Source of the DNA: Paenibacillus turpanensis
GTDB lineage: Bacteria > Bacillota > Bacilli > Paenibacillales > YIM-B00363
DNA length: 64,000 bases
Assembly: GCF_011421635.1 (NCBI RefSeq)
Contig: NZ_WTLI01000005.1
Coordinates: 164,900 to 228,899 of the forward strand
Direction of reading: 5' to 3'
In this document: positions 53,144 to 61,914 of the stretch, piece after piece
Numbering within the stretch: position 1 is the stretch's first letter
How the letters are laid out: every line of letters starts with the position of its first letter
Position numbers and translations under genes: made by a program
The notes under the pieces: generated by a model
What the model saw: only the letters and a program-made list of their open reading frames with translations
Database searches by the model: none
What the model was told of the DNA's origin: nothing

Positions 53144-53225
53144 GATGCGCCTCCTCTGTTGATTTTGGATACACTAGGCAATTTCATTTAAGGCCATTTG
53201 TAATTGACTTCATTCTATTAAAGCC

Positions 53226-53309
53226 TTACAGATGTCCTGGCACCGACTTTAAAATTTTCGTGTTCGCTGTTTTCGTTATTGAGCCTTGTGCTGGGCGAAT
53301 CAGCTTCAT
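53226..53309 (-). CDS. 27-residue peptide gene between two radical-SAM genes
   Basis: The stop codon of the upstream radical-SAM gene lies inside a near-perfect ribosome site (GGGGAGGTGA). Seven bases on, ATG 53309 opens a 27-codon frame that starts MKLIRPAQGSITKT and ends KSVPGHL, stopping with TAA at 53226. The peptide is basic and rich in Thr, Lys and Ser, with no Cys, Trp, Tyr or Phe. It could be a precursor for one of the SPASM enzymes, but it lacks the residues used by most known cross-linking maturases. It could also be a leader or chance frame. Confidence 0.45.
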   Translation of the reverse strand: MKLIRPAQGSITKTANTKILKSVPGHL

Positions 53310-53316
53310 GTCTGCT

Positions 53317-54657
53317 TCACCTCCCCGCTTGCAGCTGTAATGTTTCCTTGTGCAAAAGCTGCAGCACCTTTTTTATATTCCGTTTCTCTCTCGGGCAGGG
53401 CCGCTCCCCTCTTTTCATCCGGTACAGCGGACAATGGCTGCCTTGGCAGGCCGGACGGAAAAAGCAAGCGCGGCAGCCTTCATCCTGCTCTTCACCGGAG
53501 GAGGTCCACTTCGCCATTTTTAAATCATCCAGCTTCATGCTCCCATCAGGAAGCAGCTGCCCTACCTGGTTCGCTTCCTCATCAAGGGCAAGCGAGCATT
53601 TGTAGAGCCGGCCGTCCGAGCCGATAACGAAACTGTTCGGCTTTGCCGCGTAACAGACCGATCCGGACGGCAGCAGCGAGTCGGCCATCGTATGGCTCAA
53701 GGAAAGCCCGAGCTCCTGCGCGGTTTCCAGCCACCCCCAAATCTGCTGGTCCGCATGGTTGCGAGCGCAAACGGGGATAAACTCATCCCGGGGTCCGCCC
53801 CAACGTCCGACAGGCTGCAGCGAAAGACGGAACCTCTTATCGTGCGAAAAATATCCGGATAGCTCCGACAACAGCTCCCGCACATGCTCTTCGTTATCGC
53901 GGTCGAAATTGACCCGCAGATCGATATAAGCGACTGCCGAAGTGTCGCTTATATCAAGCAGATTTTGCATAATCGTTCGATAGCTGCCTCCCCCGCCGCG
54001 AAGCATACGCCTTGCATCATGGATGTCCTGCGATCCGTCTATCGTCACCATAAATCGGGTTACATGACGCCGGACGAGCTCCAGAAATCTCTCCCTCGTT
54101 AAAAAATAACCGTTGGTCGACATATCGGCTGAATAGGATATGCCAGCACCGGAACAGCTTGCTAAGAACGAATCGGACAGCTCAAGAATCGTGTCATATT
54201 CCAGCAGGGGCTCTCCTCCAAACCAGCTGACCGATACCTGCTCCATTCGCTGGGCTGAATCCTGGACATAGGCTCTCAAGCCCGACTTAACCCCATCTGA
54301 CATGCCGCCTCGCGGAAAATGCTGATAACAGTACGAGCAGCGGAAGTTACACGCCTCCGTCGGCATCAGAATCAAATGTGTCGAACGGCTCTCCTGAGTT
54401 GCTTGACGAAGAGCGGCGGCCTGCTTCAGCTCATCCGTCCCCGCTTCTACAATAAAGCCGGAATCGATGCAGGTTTGAACTGCCGCAGAATAAGGACCCC
54501 GCAGCATCCCCGACAGCAGTTGATTCAGCTCTGCGCATTCTTTCGCATCCATTTCCGCGATAGCCCCCGTATAGCTGCTGTACAGCAGCCTGGCCTCGCT
54601 GTCAGCCGAAAGCCGGATAGTCCGTGTATAACGGGACATCGTATAATTTTGCTCCAT
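53317..54657 (-). CDS. Radical SAM/SPASM enzyme (peptide or sulfatase-maturase type)
   Basis: 446 residues from ATG 54657 (a GTG just before is an alternative). The first 90 residues resemble the peptide-binding N-terminus of RiPP maturases (RYTRTIRLSADSEARLLYSS). The radical motif is ACNFRCSYCYQ, SAM contacts are SWFGGEPLLEYD and MSTNGYF, and the SPASM region carries many Cys (GSDGRLYKCSL, GCRACFFRPACQGSHC). It resembles AlbA, sulfatase-maturase and other peptide-modifying enzymes. It follows thiH by about 60 bases, and the 27-residue peptide gene starts ten bases after its stop codon. Confidence 0.88.
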   Translation of the reverse strand: MEQNYTMSRYTRTIRLSADSEARLLYSSYTGAIAEMDAKECAELNQLLSGMLRGPYSAAVQTCIDSGFIVEAGTDELKQAAALRQATQESRSTHLILMPTEACNFRCSYCYQHFPRGGMSDGVKSGLRAYVQDSAQRMEQVSVSWFGGEPLLEYDTILELSDSFLASCSGAGISYSADMSTNGYFLTRERFLELVRRHVTRFMVTIDGSQDIHDARRMLRGGGGSYRTIMQNLLDISDTSAVAYIDLRVNFDRDNEEHVRELLSELSGYFSHDKRFRLSLQPVGRWGGPRDEFIPVCARNHADQQIWGWLETAQELGLSLSHTMADSLLPSGSVCYAAKPNSFVIGSDGRLYKCSLALDEEANQVGQLLPDGSMKLDDLKMAKWTSSGEEQDEGCRACFFRPACQGSHCPLYRMKRGERPCPREKRNIKKVLQLLHKETLQLQAGR

Positions 54658-54719
54658 CACTCACAACCCTCTTTATACAATCCATCGTTTAACCGATTCC
54701 AACAGCAAGGGAACAAATC

Positions 54720-55880
54720 CTAGGCTCCGGTCGCTTCTTCATCACCGTCAAATACGTCTCTCCCCAGCATAGGCGGCCAATCGGTAAGCAGGGGTTCGTA
54801 CCCTTCGCTTAGTAAATAATTTCTCATTTGCTCCACACTGCGTTCATCTGATGTCTCAAACTGAGGAGTTCCATATCCGCTGCCTCCGGGATCGGAATAA
54901 CCTCCAACCGCAGTGCAAGAGCCGGCCGACATTTTCGTCACGCCAAGACGCAGCAGTCGATTACGGAGCTCCGCGCTTTCCCGCGTCGAAAGTGTGATTC
55001 CCGCCCGCGGTAAATAAAGGCGCATGGCCAGCATCGCCTGCACAAGCTCCCGATCCCCTACCGCTTCACTCGGGCTCCAGCCGCCCAAATGCGGCCTCAT
55101 TCGTGGGAATGAAACCCCGACTTCCGTCGCAGGATAACGCTGCTGCAAGTAACGGGCATGCTGCCCCGCTGCAAATACCTCCCGCCGCCAATCATCCAGC
55201 CCTAACAGCGGTCCAAGCGTCACCGTTCGCATCCCTGCCTTACAAGCGCGTTCCGGCGCATCAAGCCGGTACAAATAATCCCTCTTCGGTCCTTTTAAGT
55301 GGAGGGATCGATAAACCTCTTTGTTATACACCTCTTGGTAGAGCGTTAATCCGTCGACTCCGCTTTCGATCAGCCTTGCATAATCCTCTTCATCCAGAGG
55401 CTGCACCTCAATGGATACCGAAGCAAAACACTCCTTCAGCTCGGAAATGCAATCCACTAGGTAGGTCACACCCGAATGACGAGGGGATTCCCCAGTTAGC
55501 AATAGCACGTGCTGTAAGCCCGTTTTTGCCAAGGCAACGCCTTCTCTTGCAACCTCCTCTAGCGTCAGTGCTTTTCTTGGGAAATCATGCTCCACGCTAA
55601 AGCTGCAGTATACACACGAATTGACGCAATAATCGGATACATAAATCGGCGAATACAGTAGGATCGTGCGTCCAAAATGCTGTACGGTCAAGCGATGCGC
55701 CTTTTGCGCCATTTCCTCCAAACAAGATGCAGCCACAGGAGAAAGCAGCGCAAAAAAATCATCTGAATTCAATCGATCCTTTTGCAAAATAGACAGCACG
55801 TCCGATCTGCTTACCGCCTGCTGACGTTCCGTATAATCGGTCTGCAAAAGCTCTTCGCATATTGTATAAAAACTCATCAT
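54720..55880 (-). CDS. thiH: 2-iminoacetate synthase ThiH (tyrosine lyase)
   Basis: 386 residues from ATG 55880 behind AAGGAGG. The radical-SAM motif is DYCVNSCVYCSF, followed by LLLTGESPRHSG, VQPLDEEDYARLIESGVDGL and a C-terminal GSCTAVGGYSD. ThiH cleaves tyrosine to dehydroglycine for the thiazole ring of thiamine and needs no oxygen. By family knowledge most aerobic Bacilli use the oxygen-dependent ThiO instead. It lies ten bases after thiG and belongs to an operon with a strong FNR box, so it is probably the anaerobic thiazole route. Confidence 0.93.
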   Translation of the reverse strand: MMSFYTICEELLQTDYTERQQAVSRSDVLSILQKDRLNSDDFFALLSPVAASCLEEMAQKAHRLTVQHFGRTILLYSPIYVSDYCVNSCVYCSFSVEHDFPRKALTLEEVAREGVALAKTGLQHVLLLTGESPRHSGVTYLVDCISELKECFASVSIEVQPLDEEDYARLIESGVDGLTLYQEVYNKEVYRSLHLKGPKRDYLYRLDAPERACKAGMRTVTLGPLLGLDDWRREVFAAGQHARYLQQRYPATEVGVSFPRMRPHLGGWSPSEAVGDRELVQAMLAMRLYLPRAGITLSTRESAELRNRLLRLGVTKMSAGSCTAVGGYSDPGGSGYGTPQFETSDERSVEQMRNYLLSEGYEPLLTDWPPMLGRDVFDGDEEATGA

Positions 55881-55890
55881 CCCAACCTCC

Positions 55891-56658
55891 TTACCCAAGG
55901 AACCCGGTTAATGGCGAGGATGCCGAAGCTGTCTCCCGAACCATCCCAAGACCGGAGCAATAGGCAAGCCTCCCGGCATGAACCGCGCTTGCAAACGCTT
56001 CGGCCATCAGAGCCGGATGCTTGGCCGAGGCGATCGCCGTATTAACAAGAACCGCCGCTGCCCCCATCTCCATCGCATCGGCCGCCTCGGACGGCTTACC
56101 GATCCCCGCATCCACAATAATAGGAACCTCGATCTCCTCGAGTAAAATTCGAATCATTTCTTTCGTCTGCAGTCCCCGGTTCGAGCCGATTGGCGCACCT
56201 AACGGCATAACGGCTGCAGCCCCGGCTTCTTGCATTCGCTGTGCTGCGATTAAATCCGGATTCATGTAGGGGAACACGTGAAAGCCCTCTTTGGCCAAGA
56301 TTGCAGTAGCCTTGATCGTCTCCTCGTTATCCGGCAGCAAATACGTTTGATCGGGAATCACTTCGATTTTAATCCAGTTTCCCAAACCGGCTTCTTTGGC
56401 CAGTCTGGCAATCCGAATCGCCTCCAATGCATTGCGGGCACCGGATGTATTCGGAAGCAGCTGAACCCCCTTCGGGATACTGGCGATCACCTGATTTTGC
56501 GGCGACTGCAAATTCACCCTCCGCAGCGCAACAGTCACAACCTGCGAGCCGGAGCAATGAATCACATCGGAAATGAGCGACTCCCTTCCGAATTTGCCGG
56601 TCCCGACAAACAATCGGCTCGACAGCTCCACTCCTCCAATAACAAAAACGTCCTCCAT
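55891..56658 (-). CDS. thiG: Thiazole synthase ThiG
   Basis: A 255-residue TIM-barrel enzyme. The Schiff-base lysine is in [17 protein letters not shown]. Phosphate-binding loops are [15 protein letters not shown] and [19 protein letters not shown], and the end is [12 protein letters not shown]. It joins deoxyxylulose phosphate, dehydroglycine and ThiS-thiocarboxylate. The sequence is of the type I associate with anaerobic Firmicutes. No thiS or thiF gene is adjacent and no TPP riboswitch is visible, both unusual. It is the first gene after the FNR-type promoter. Confidence 0.95.
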   Translation of the reverse strand: MEDVFVIGGVELSSRLFVGTGKFGRESLISDVIHCSGSQVVTVALRRVNLQSPQNQVIASIPKGVQLLPNTSGARNALEAIRIARLAKEAGLGNWIKIEVIPDQTYLLPDNEETIKATAILAKEGFHVFPYMNPDLIAAQRMQEAGAAAVMPLGAPIGSNRGLQTKEMIRILLEEIEVPIIVDAGIGKPSEAADAMEMGAAAVLVNTAIASAKHPALMAEAFASAVHAGRLAYCSGLGMVRETASASSPLTGFLG

Positions 56659-56693
56659 GCGTCATGATCCTCCGAATGATAAAAGTCCCGAAT

Positions 56694-56736
56694 ATCATAA
56701 CAAACCTTCTGCAACTAGTTTGTGATTAAAATCACA
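56694..56736 (-). promoter_or_regulatory. FNR-type class II promoter of the thiGH/radical-SAM operon
   Basis: TGTGATTAAAATCACA (56721-56736) is a perfect palindrome of the CRP/FNR type (TGTGA-N6-TCACA). A -10 element TATGAT (56699-56694) puts the start near 56687, so the box centre lies at -41.5, the classic position for activation by FNR. There is no good -35. Confidence 0.82.
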
Positions 56737-56803
56737 AGCATGTTTGAAATCTTTCCATGCTCCAACGCGGAATCATGCATCGAATCCCATTTGAGCACGA
56801 AAC

Positions 56804-56840
56804 AAAAAAACTCCCTTGCACAAGCCGCTCAAGGGAGTTT
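56804..56840 (-). terminator. Terminator of the glycosyltransferase gene
   Basis: AAACTCCCTTG and CAAGGGAGTTT form an 11-bp stem, followed on the minus strand by a T run. It lies 20 bases past the stop and insulates the FNR promoter. Confidence 0.9.
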
Positions 56841-56859
56841 GTATATCGTTATAAAAGTC

Positions 56860-58074
56860 TCACACGGCCGTCATCCGATGATTTTGCTCCAAACTTTTGA
56901 ATATGGAGCAAAGTGTCCGAACATATTCCTCGGTAGAAAACGGAGTATAATTATTTTTCTCTGCTCGGTGTTTGTAAAAGTGCAGCCGGTCAATCATGTC
57001 GAGTAGATTAGCAGCAATATCCGATATATTTAAAGGATCTACAACCGGGAATCCAAATTGCCTTAAGTAATCTGCGGCTGATCCAACCTCAGGTGTTACC
57101 CCTAAAATTGGTTTTCGTGAACCAAAATAGTCGATCAGTTTTGAGGATAAAAACAAGTTTTCTTCCGAAGGAGCATCAATTAAGATCAGTATGTCGCTCG
57201 TTTTCATTCTAGAAAGACTATCCAAATAGTCGGTCTGGTTATGAATGTGTATCATTTCCTTTATACTTTGAAACGAATCAATGAGCTCCTTGTATCGAGG
57301 TTCAAGGTATCCCCAAATGTGGAACTCCATTACGTCCACCAGGTCAGGCTTCCATTTTAAAGCAAGTTCCATTGCCTCCAGAAAATGAACCGGACTCCGC
57401 AACCCGTAAAAATCACCGATATAAGAAACGATCATTTTCTCCTTCTTGCTACCAGCTTCATTTGGATAAAGAGAATCCTCAAAACAATGCGGAATTACAT
57501 ACGACTTACTTCGAATCCCCATCGCTGGATAGGTGCTTTCGTACAATTTGCGTATTTCCTCGGTCGGGAAAACCAATACATCAGCATATTGCACAATTTC
57601 CTCTTCTTTTCGCTTCAATCTTGCTTGCCCATACTTATGAAAAGGGTTATTCGCCCACGGATCACTAAACTGCGCCACCCATGGAATATGTAGTTGTTTT
57701 TTATATTGGTGTGCAACCATATGAGAGATGCCTGGTTGAGATCTTGAATAAATGAAATCATACTTTTTCTCTCTGTAATGCTGCTTGGCCCTTGCCTCCC
57801 AAACATAATCCACATACCGGTACCAAATGGAATCTCTTATGGCTCCTTCACCAAACCATGCCGGTTTATTTAGAGTATCCACTACAATTCTGTTAACAGC
57901 CTCTAAGTTAGCTAGATCCGCTAGCTGCTCATCTTTCTTTCCATGAAGATTGCCCGCTGTAATGAGATCAATGTTATATTTGTCGACCAATTTGCCTAAA
58001 GCTTTGGCGATCAATATGGATTCGGCATTCAACTCGGGCGGAGAAAAATAGGAGACCATGAGTATTTCCTTCAT
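56860..58074 (-). CDS. Glycosyltransferase, GT4-like
   Basis: 404 residues of GT-B fold. The N-terminal half starts MVSYFSPPELNAESILIAKAL and contains AQFSDPWANNPFHKYG. The C-terminal half has MIVSYIGDFYGLRSPVHFLEAM and the donor-site region SSKLIDYFGSRKPILGVTP in place of a stricter EX7E motif. It probably transfers a nucleotide-activated sugar to a cell-surface glycan. No other polysaccharide genes are near, so the acceptor is unknown. It is monocistronic. Confidence 0.82.
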   Translation of the reverse strand: MKEILMVSYFSPPELNAESILIAKALGKLVDKYNIDLITAGNLHGKKDEQLADLANLEAVNRIVVDTLNKPAWFGEGAIRDSIWYRYVDYVWEARAKQHYREKKYDFIYSRSQPGISHMVAHQYKKQLHIPWVAQFSDPWANNPFHKYGQARLKRKEEEIVQYADVLVFPTEEIRKLYESTYPAMGIRSKSYVIPHCFEDSLYPNEAGSKKEKMIVSYIGDFYGLRSPVHFLEAMELALKWKPDLVDVMEFHIWGYLEPRYKELIDSFQSIKEMIHIHNQTDYLDSLSRMKTSDILILIDAPSEENLFLSSKLIDYFGSRKPILGVTPEVGSAADYLRQFGFPVVDPLNISDIAANLLDMIDRLHFYKHRAEKNNYTPFSTEEYVRTLCSIFKSLEQNHRMTAV

Positions 58075-58393
58075 TATTCCAATCGCTTCCTTCTTGATGT
58101 AGACGTGCTTCAGCTGTAATTATCCAATTCGTAATAACAACAAGCTTATACTAATCGACTCTATTTTCTATTTTATAACAATTTACGACATTATACCACG
58201 ATTTTATATAATCTTACTTACTCTATGGACCTTTACTTTTGGAGGATTGATTTTTACTTTGTCTATACAAGCAGCTAGGAGAAAATTCGATAGAGGCCAA
58301 GCAGAAGCGTCGAATATGCGGAGAAATCGCCTATTCTGGAAGGGGCTTTAGAGCCCCCACCCTTATTAGTCGAAAAAAGGAAGCGTCAGTTTG
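58075..58393. other. Intergenic gap between glycosyltransferase and nickel-transporter genes
   Basis: This 319-base stretch is AT-rich near the glycosyltransferase start, consistent with its promoter. It contains one GC-rich hairpin (GGGGCT-N4-AGCCCC at 58342-58357) without a T run, possibly a weak end signal for the nickel operon. I see no open frame with a ribosome site. Confidence 0.5.
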
Positions 58394-59011
58394 TTAGCTC
58401 TGTCCCAAGGAGATGTCTTTCCAATCTACAATCCGGTGGCATAAACGCTTGGCAAGCGCTTGATCGTGGCTGATCACAAGCACGCCGATGCTGCGTTCCC
58501 TTGCGATGTCAAGCACCGCGTGCCAAATCTGCGCTTGCGTGATCGCATCCAGCATCGTCGTCATCTCATCGGCGATCAAGTATTGCGTCTGCGGCCCGAG
58601 GGCGCGGGCAATGCAGAAGCGCTGCAGCTCCCCGCCGGAAAGCTCCCCCGGCCAGCGAGTCAACCATTCACGCTCAATACCGAGCCGGGACAGCGTTGCG
58701 TCGTCGACGTCCCAGCCCTCCCGGACGATACGGTCCATTTTCCAGCGGGGATTGACCGCCTTCTCCGGATGCTGCATGACGAGCTGAACCGGATGGTAGC
58801 CGTTCGCCGGAAGCGGATTGCCGTCCAGCAGGACGCTTCCCTCCCCGGGACGCTCATAACCCGCTAGAATGCGTGCGAGTGTCGTCTTGCCGGAGCCGCT
58901 CGGCCCCGTCAGTCCGAGCAACTCGCCTGCTTCGAGCGTTAGATTCAGCGCGCGGAATAACCACGCTCCGCGCTGCTCATACCGATATGCAAGCTGCGCT
59001 GCTTCAAGCAT
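58394..59011 (-). CDS. Nickel/peptide ABC transporter ATP-binding protein (NikE type)
   Basis: A 205-residue ATPase. Walker A is GPSGSGKTTLARIL, the signature is LSGGELQRFCIARAL, Walker B is YLIADEMTTMLDAITQAQIW, and the switch His is in VISHDQALAKRLCHR. The DEMTTMLDA variant is typical of NikE/CntF-like subunits. It is shorter than E. coli NikE because the C-terminal oligopeptide-type extension is missing. Its start overlaps the partner ATPase gene by eight bases. It is last in the five-gene operon. Confidence 0.9.
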   Translation of the reverse strand: MLEAAQLAYRYEQRGAWLFRALNLTLEAGELLGLTGPSGSGKTTLARILAGYERPGEGSVLLDGNPLPANGYHPVQLVMQHPEKAVNPRWKMDRIVREGWDVDDATLSRLGIEREWLTRWPGELSGGELQRFCIARALGPQTQYLIADEMTTMLDAITQAQIWHAVLDIARERSIGVLVISHDQALAKRLCHRIVDWKDISLGQS

Positions 59012-59957
59012 CTGCGAAACACCTCACCATTCCGCCGCGCAGCTCTCGCGGCTCCGGGCGGGCTTGCGCGCACGGCGGCGCAGCCAGCTCGCAGCGCGGC
59101 GCATATAAGCAGCCGGCGGGCATCGCGCCGGGCTGCGGCTGCGCGCCGGGCGCCGGCGCAAAGCCGTTCTGCGGCAGCGCCCGCCACAGCGCGCGGCTGT
59201 ACGGGTGGCGCAGCGCCCCGCCGTCGCCGGCGAAATCCTCCGCGGGGGCCACCTCAACGGTGGTCCCGGCGTAAAATACGGCGACGCGGTCTGCAATCCG
59301 CAGCGCCGAGGCGATGTCATGCGTGATCAGCATGACCGCAGCACCCTCATCGGCGAGCTCGCGCAGGCTCGCGAGCGCCTCGTCCAGCGAGGCCTCGTCG
59401 AGCCCCGGCGTCGGCTCGTCGGCAATAATGACGCGGGCGCCGCTGACCGCCGCCGTCGACACCAGCACGCGGCGCGCCATACCGCCGGACAGCTGGAACG
59501 GGAGCAGGCGGTCCACCTGCTCCGCCAAGCCGTACCGGCGAAACGCCTCCCGCTGCTTGCGCACAGCGTCGCCTCCCTTCACGGCCGCCTGCACCTGCTT
59601 GCCGACCTGCATCAGCGGGTCGAGATAATTGACCGATTGCGGCACAAGGGCAAGCTGCCGTCCGCGCAGCTTCGCTTGCAGCTCAGGCGACAGCTCGCGG
59701 CCGTCGAAGCGCATTGACCCGCGAACCTCTGCGTTGCCCGGCAAAATTCCGAGGATCGCGTGAGCCAGCAGGCTTTTGCCGGAGCCGCTGGAGCCCACCA
59801 CGGCGACAACCTCCCCCGCCCTCAGCTGCAAATGCAGCCCATGAATCGGCTGCACCTTTTCTTGACGAAACCAGCCACGATACTGGTTGAAAGATATGGA
59901 CAGATCTTCTATAGAAAGGAGGGGCAGCCCCGCTGCTTCTACATTTCTACCGCTCAT
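59004..59957 (-). CDS. Nickel/peptide ABC transporter ATP-binding protein (NikD type)
   Basis: A 317-residue ATPase. Walker A is GSSGSGKSLLAHAIL, the signature is LSGGMARRVLVSTA, Walker B is VIIADEPTPGLDE, and the switch His is in LITHDIASALRIADR. The Opp/Dpp-type C-terminal domain with PYSRALWRALPQNG and Cys motifs (GCLYAPRCELAAPPC) is present. In Opp-like ATPases such cysteines can bind an iron-sulfur cluster. The coding DNA is strikingly GC-rich here compared with neighbours. Confidence 0.9.
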   Translation of the reverse strand: MSGRNVEAAGLPLLSIEDLSISFNQYRGWFRQEKVQPIHGLHLQLRAGEVVAVVGSSGSGKSLLAHAILGILPGNAEVRGSMRFDGRELSPELQAKLRGRQLALVPQSVNYLDPLMQVGKQVQAAVKGGDAVRKQREAFRRYGLAEQVDRLLPFQLSGGMARRVLVSTAAVSGARVIIADEPTPGLDEASLDEALASLRELADEGAAVMLITHDIASALRIADRVAVFYAGTTVEVAPAEDFAGDGGALRHPYSRALWRALPQNGFAPAPGAQPQPGAMPAGCLYAPRCELAAPPCAQARPEPRELRGGMVRCFADA

Positions 59958-59975
59958 CTGATCACCCTCCTACTT

Positions 59976-60791
59976 CTATTCATGCGATTGTCGCGGATCC
60001 GCGAGCCGCCTCACATTTTCCCCGATCCTATCAAACAGACGGACGACCAGCAGCAGGCAAAGTCCAGGGAAAAAGGCGAGCCACCACATCCCCGTTGATA
60101 AGTAACGCATCGATTCCGACAAAATGACGCCGATAGCCGGCTGATGCGGCGATAGGCCCATGCCAAGAAAAGTAAGCGCCGCTTCATGCAGGATCGCATG
60201 CGGGAAAATTAACAGCAGTCCGATGGCAAACTGCGGCGCGACATGCGGCAGCATATGGCGGCTGACAACCCACCAGCGCGACCGCCCGAGCCTGCGGGAA
60301 GCCTGAACGTATTCCGCCGAGCGAAGCTGCAAAATCTCCGCTCGAATGAGCCGGGATAAGCTGGGCCAATGCGTAAACGCGATGCCCAGCACGATTCCGC
60401 GCACCCCGCCTCCTGCGATAAACGAAATCAAGATCAAGCTAATGAGATGCGGCACACTCAGAAAAAGGTCCATCACCCAACGGATGATGCGGTCGACAGC
60501 TCCGCCGAGAGCTCCGGCCGCCGCCCCAAGCGCTAACGCAATCACCGAGCTCGACGCGGCTGCCATTACGCCGACGCCTATGCTAAGCAGCAGTCCCTTG
60601 GCGGTGCGGGTAAACATATCTCGACCCAGCCAATCCGTACCGAAGGGATGCGCCAACGAAGGCGCCAAATTACGCTGGTCAAGATGCGTTGCGATCGCCT
60701 CGCTGCTCGTCAGCCATCCGGTCAAAACGATACCGAGCAAAATAACGACGCATAGTATGCCGTACCCTACCGTCTGAAGTCTGCGGTTCAT
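59976..60791 (-). CDS. Nickel/peptide ABC transporter permease (NikC type)
   Basis: 271 residues with six helices. The N-terminus is typical of the Dpp/Nik C-type permeases (AHPFGTDWLGRDMFTRTAKG), and the EAA-like loop is AEYVQASRRLGRSRWWVVSRHM. The ATG overlaps the stop of the NikB-type gene (ATGA), indicating strict co-translation. It forms a heterodimeric channel with that partner. Confidence 0.92.
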   Translation of the reverse strand: MNRRLQTVGYGILCVVILLGIVLTGWLTSSEAIATHLDQRNLAPSLAHPFGTDWLGRDMFTRTAKGLLLSIGVGVMAAASSSVIALALGAAAGALGGAVDRIIRWVMDLFLSVPHLISLILISFIAGGGVRGIVLGIAFTHWPSLSRLIRAEILQLRSAEYVQASRRLGRSRWWVVSRHMLPHVAPQFAIGLLLIFPHAILHEAALTFLGMGLSPHQPAIGVILSESMRYLSTGMWWLAFFPGLCLLLVVRLFDRIGENVRRLADPRQSHE

Positions 60792-61783
60792 AACCCACCG
60801 CCCTTCCGTGTCCTCGGATCGACGAGGCGGTACAGCAGTTCAGCTACAGCATTCCCGGTGTACACGAAAGCTGCGCTAAAAAGGACAATCCCGAGCAAAA
60901 GCGGAACGTCGCCGCGAAGACCAGCCTCCACGGACGCCTGCCCAAGGCCCGGATACGAAAACACCTGCTCCGCCAGCACCGCGCCGCCAAACAGTTCGCT
61001 AAAGGAGGCGAACTGGAGTGTAATGGCCGGCAGCGCGATATTACGCAGGCCGTGCCGCCAATACAAGCGAAAGCCGTGCTCCCCTTTCGCCCTCGCAAAC
61101 ACGACGTAGTCGCTGTTCAACACCTCAATAAGCTTTTCGCGGGTATGAAGCGCCACTGCGGAAATACCGACAATACTCAGTGTAAGCGCGGGAAGCACCA
61201 TATGGCGAAGATGATCCAGCAGCGTCACCTGCTCCGCCAGCACCCCGGCCGGCACCCCCATGCCAATCGGAAACCATCCCAGCCATACGGAAAATACGAT
61301 CAGCAGCAGTAATCCAAGCCAAAACGCCGGAGTCGATGCCAACGTATAGCAGTACCATTTGATCAGACGATCGATCCATGTGCCCTGCTTCATGGCAGCA
61401 AGAGAGCCCGCGCTGAAACCGATGATACCCGACAGAAACCAAGCCGCGCTCATTAACGCAAAGGAATGCAAAAACCGTTCGCCGATTACCTCAGCTACCG
61501 GCGCGCGGTACATCATGGAGGTACCTAGATCCCCGTGCAGCACGGCGGAAAGCCATTTGCCATACCGCTGCAGCGGCGGATCGTTCAGCCCCCAATATTC
61601 GGCGATTTGCGCACGCTGCTCGGCACTGACATGCAGCATGTCGGCACCGATGTACGCCTGAACTGGATCAATTGGAGAAGCATTCAGCAGCATAAATGAA
61701 ACCGCGCTGACTGCAATTAGCAGAACTACGAGCTTGATGCCCTTTTTCAATAGGAAGGATAGATTTGATAATAACAGTGACAT
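60788..61783 (-). CDS. Nickel/peptide ABC transporter permease (NikB type)
   Basis: 331 residues with six helices. Family landmarks are LLNASPIDPVQAYIG near the N-terminus, the large external loop with LNDPPLQRYGKWLSAVLHGDLG, and the EAA loop SDYVVFARAKGEHGFRLYWRHG. The end GNAVAELLYRLVDPRTRKGGG is typical of B-type permeases. It follows the binding-protein gene by about 130 bases. Confidence 0.92.
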   Translation of the reverse strand: MSLLLSNLSFLLKKGIKLVVLLIAVSAVSFMLLNASPIDPVQAYIGADMLHVSAEQRAQIAEYWGLNDPPLQRYGKWLSAVLHGDLGTSMMYRAPVAEVIGERFLHSFALMSAAWFLSGIIGFSAGSLAAMKQGTWIDRLIKWYCYTLASTPAFWLGLLLLIVFSVWLGWFPIGMGVPAGVLAEQVTLLDHLRHMVLPALTLSIVGISAVALHTREKLIEVLNSDYVVFARAKGEHGFRLYWRHGLRNIALPAITLQFASFSELFGGAVLAEQVFSYPGLGQASVEAGLRGDVPLLLGIVLFSAAFVYTGNAVAELLYRLVDPRTRKGGGL

Positions 61784-61914
61784 TGATATAAATTCTCCTT
61801 ACGGAGTTCGTATCCGCACGCTCACAAAGTAGAGTTATAGTAAGCTTCCCTGCCTTGCTCTGCAATGATTTTTGGTGATAGCTTCATTGATCCTTCATCC
61901 ACCAGGATTAGAAG

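Noticed and set aside
53161..53220. Further short frames (7-9 codons) after the 27-residue peptide gene.
   Set aside because: They are too short, have no ribosome site and no resemblance to precursor peptides.
56659..56860. A TPP riboswitch expected upstream of thiG.
   Set aside because: The leader is too short, and neither strand shows the conserved CTGAGA or the late-helix motif.
58342..58357. GC-rich palindrome after the nickel operon as a terminator.
   Set aside because: No T run follows on either strand, so it is kept only as a hairpin of unknown role.
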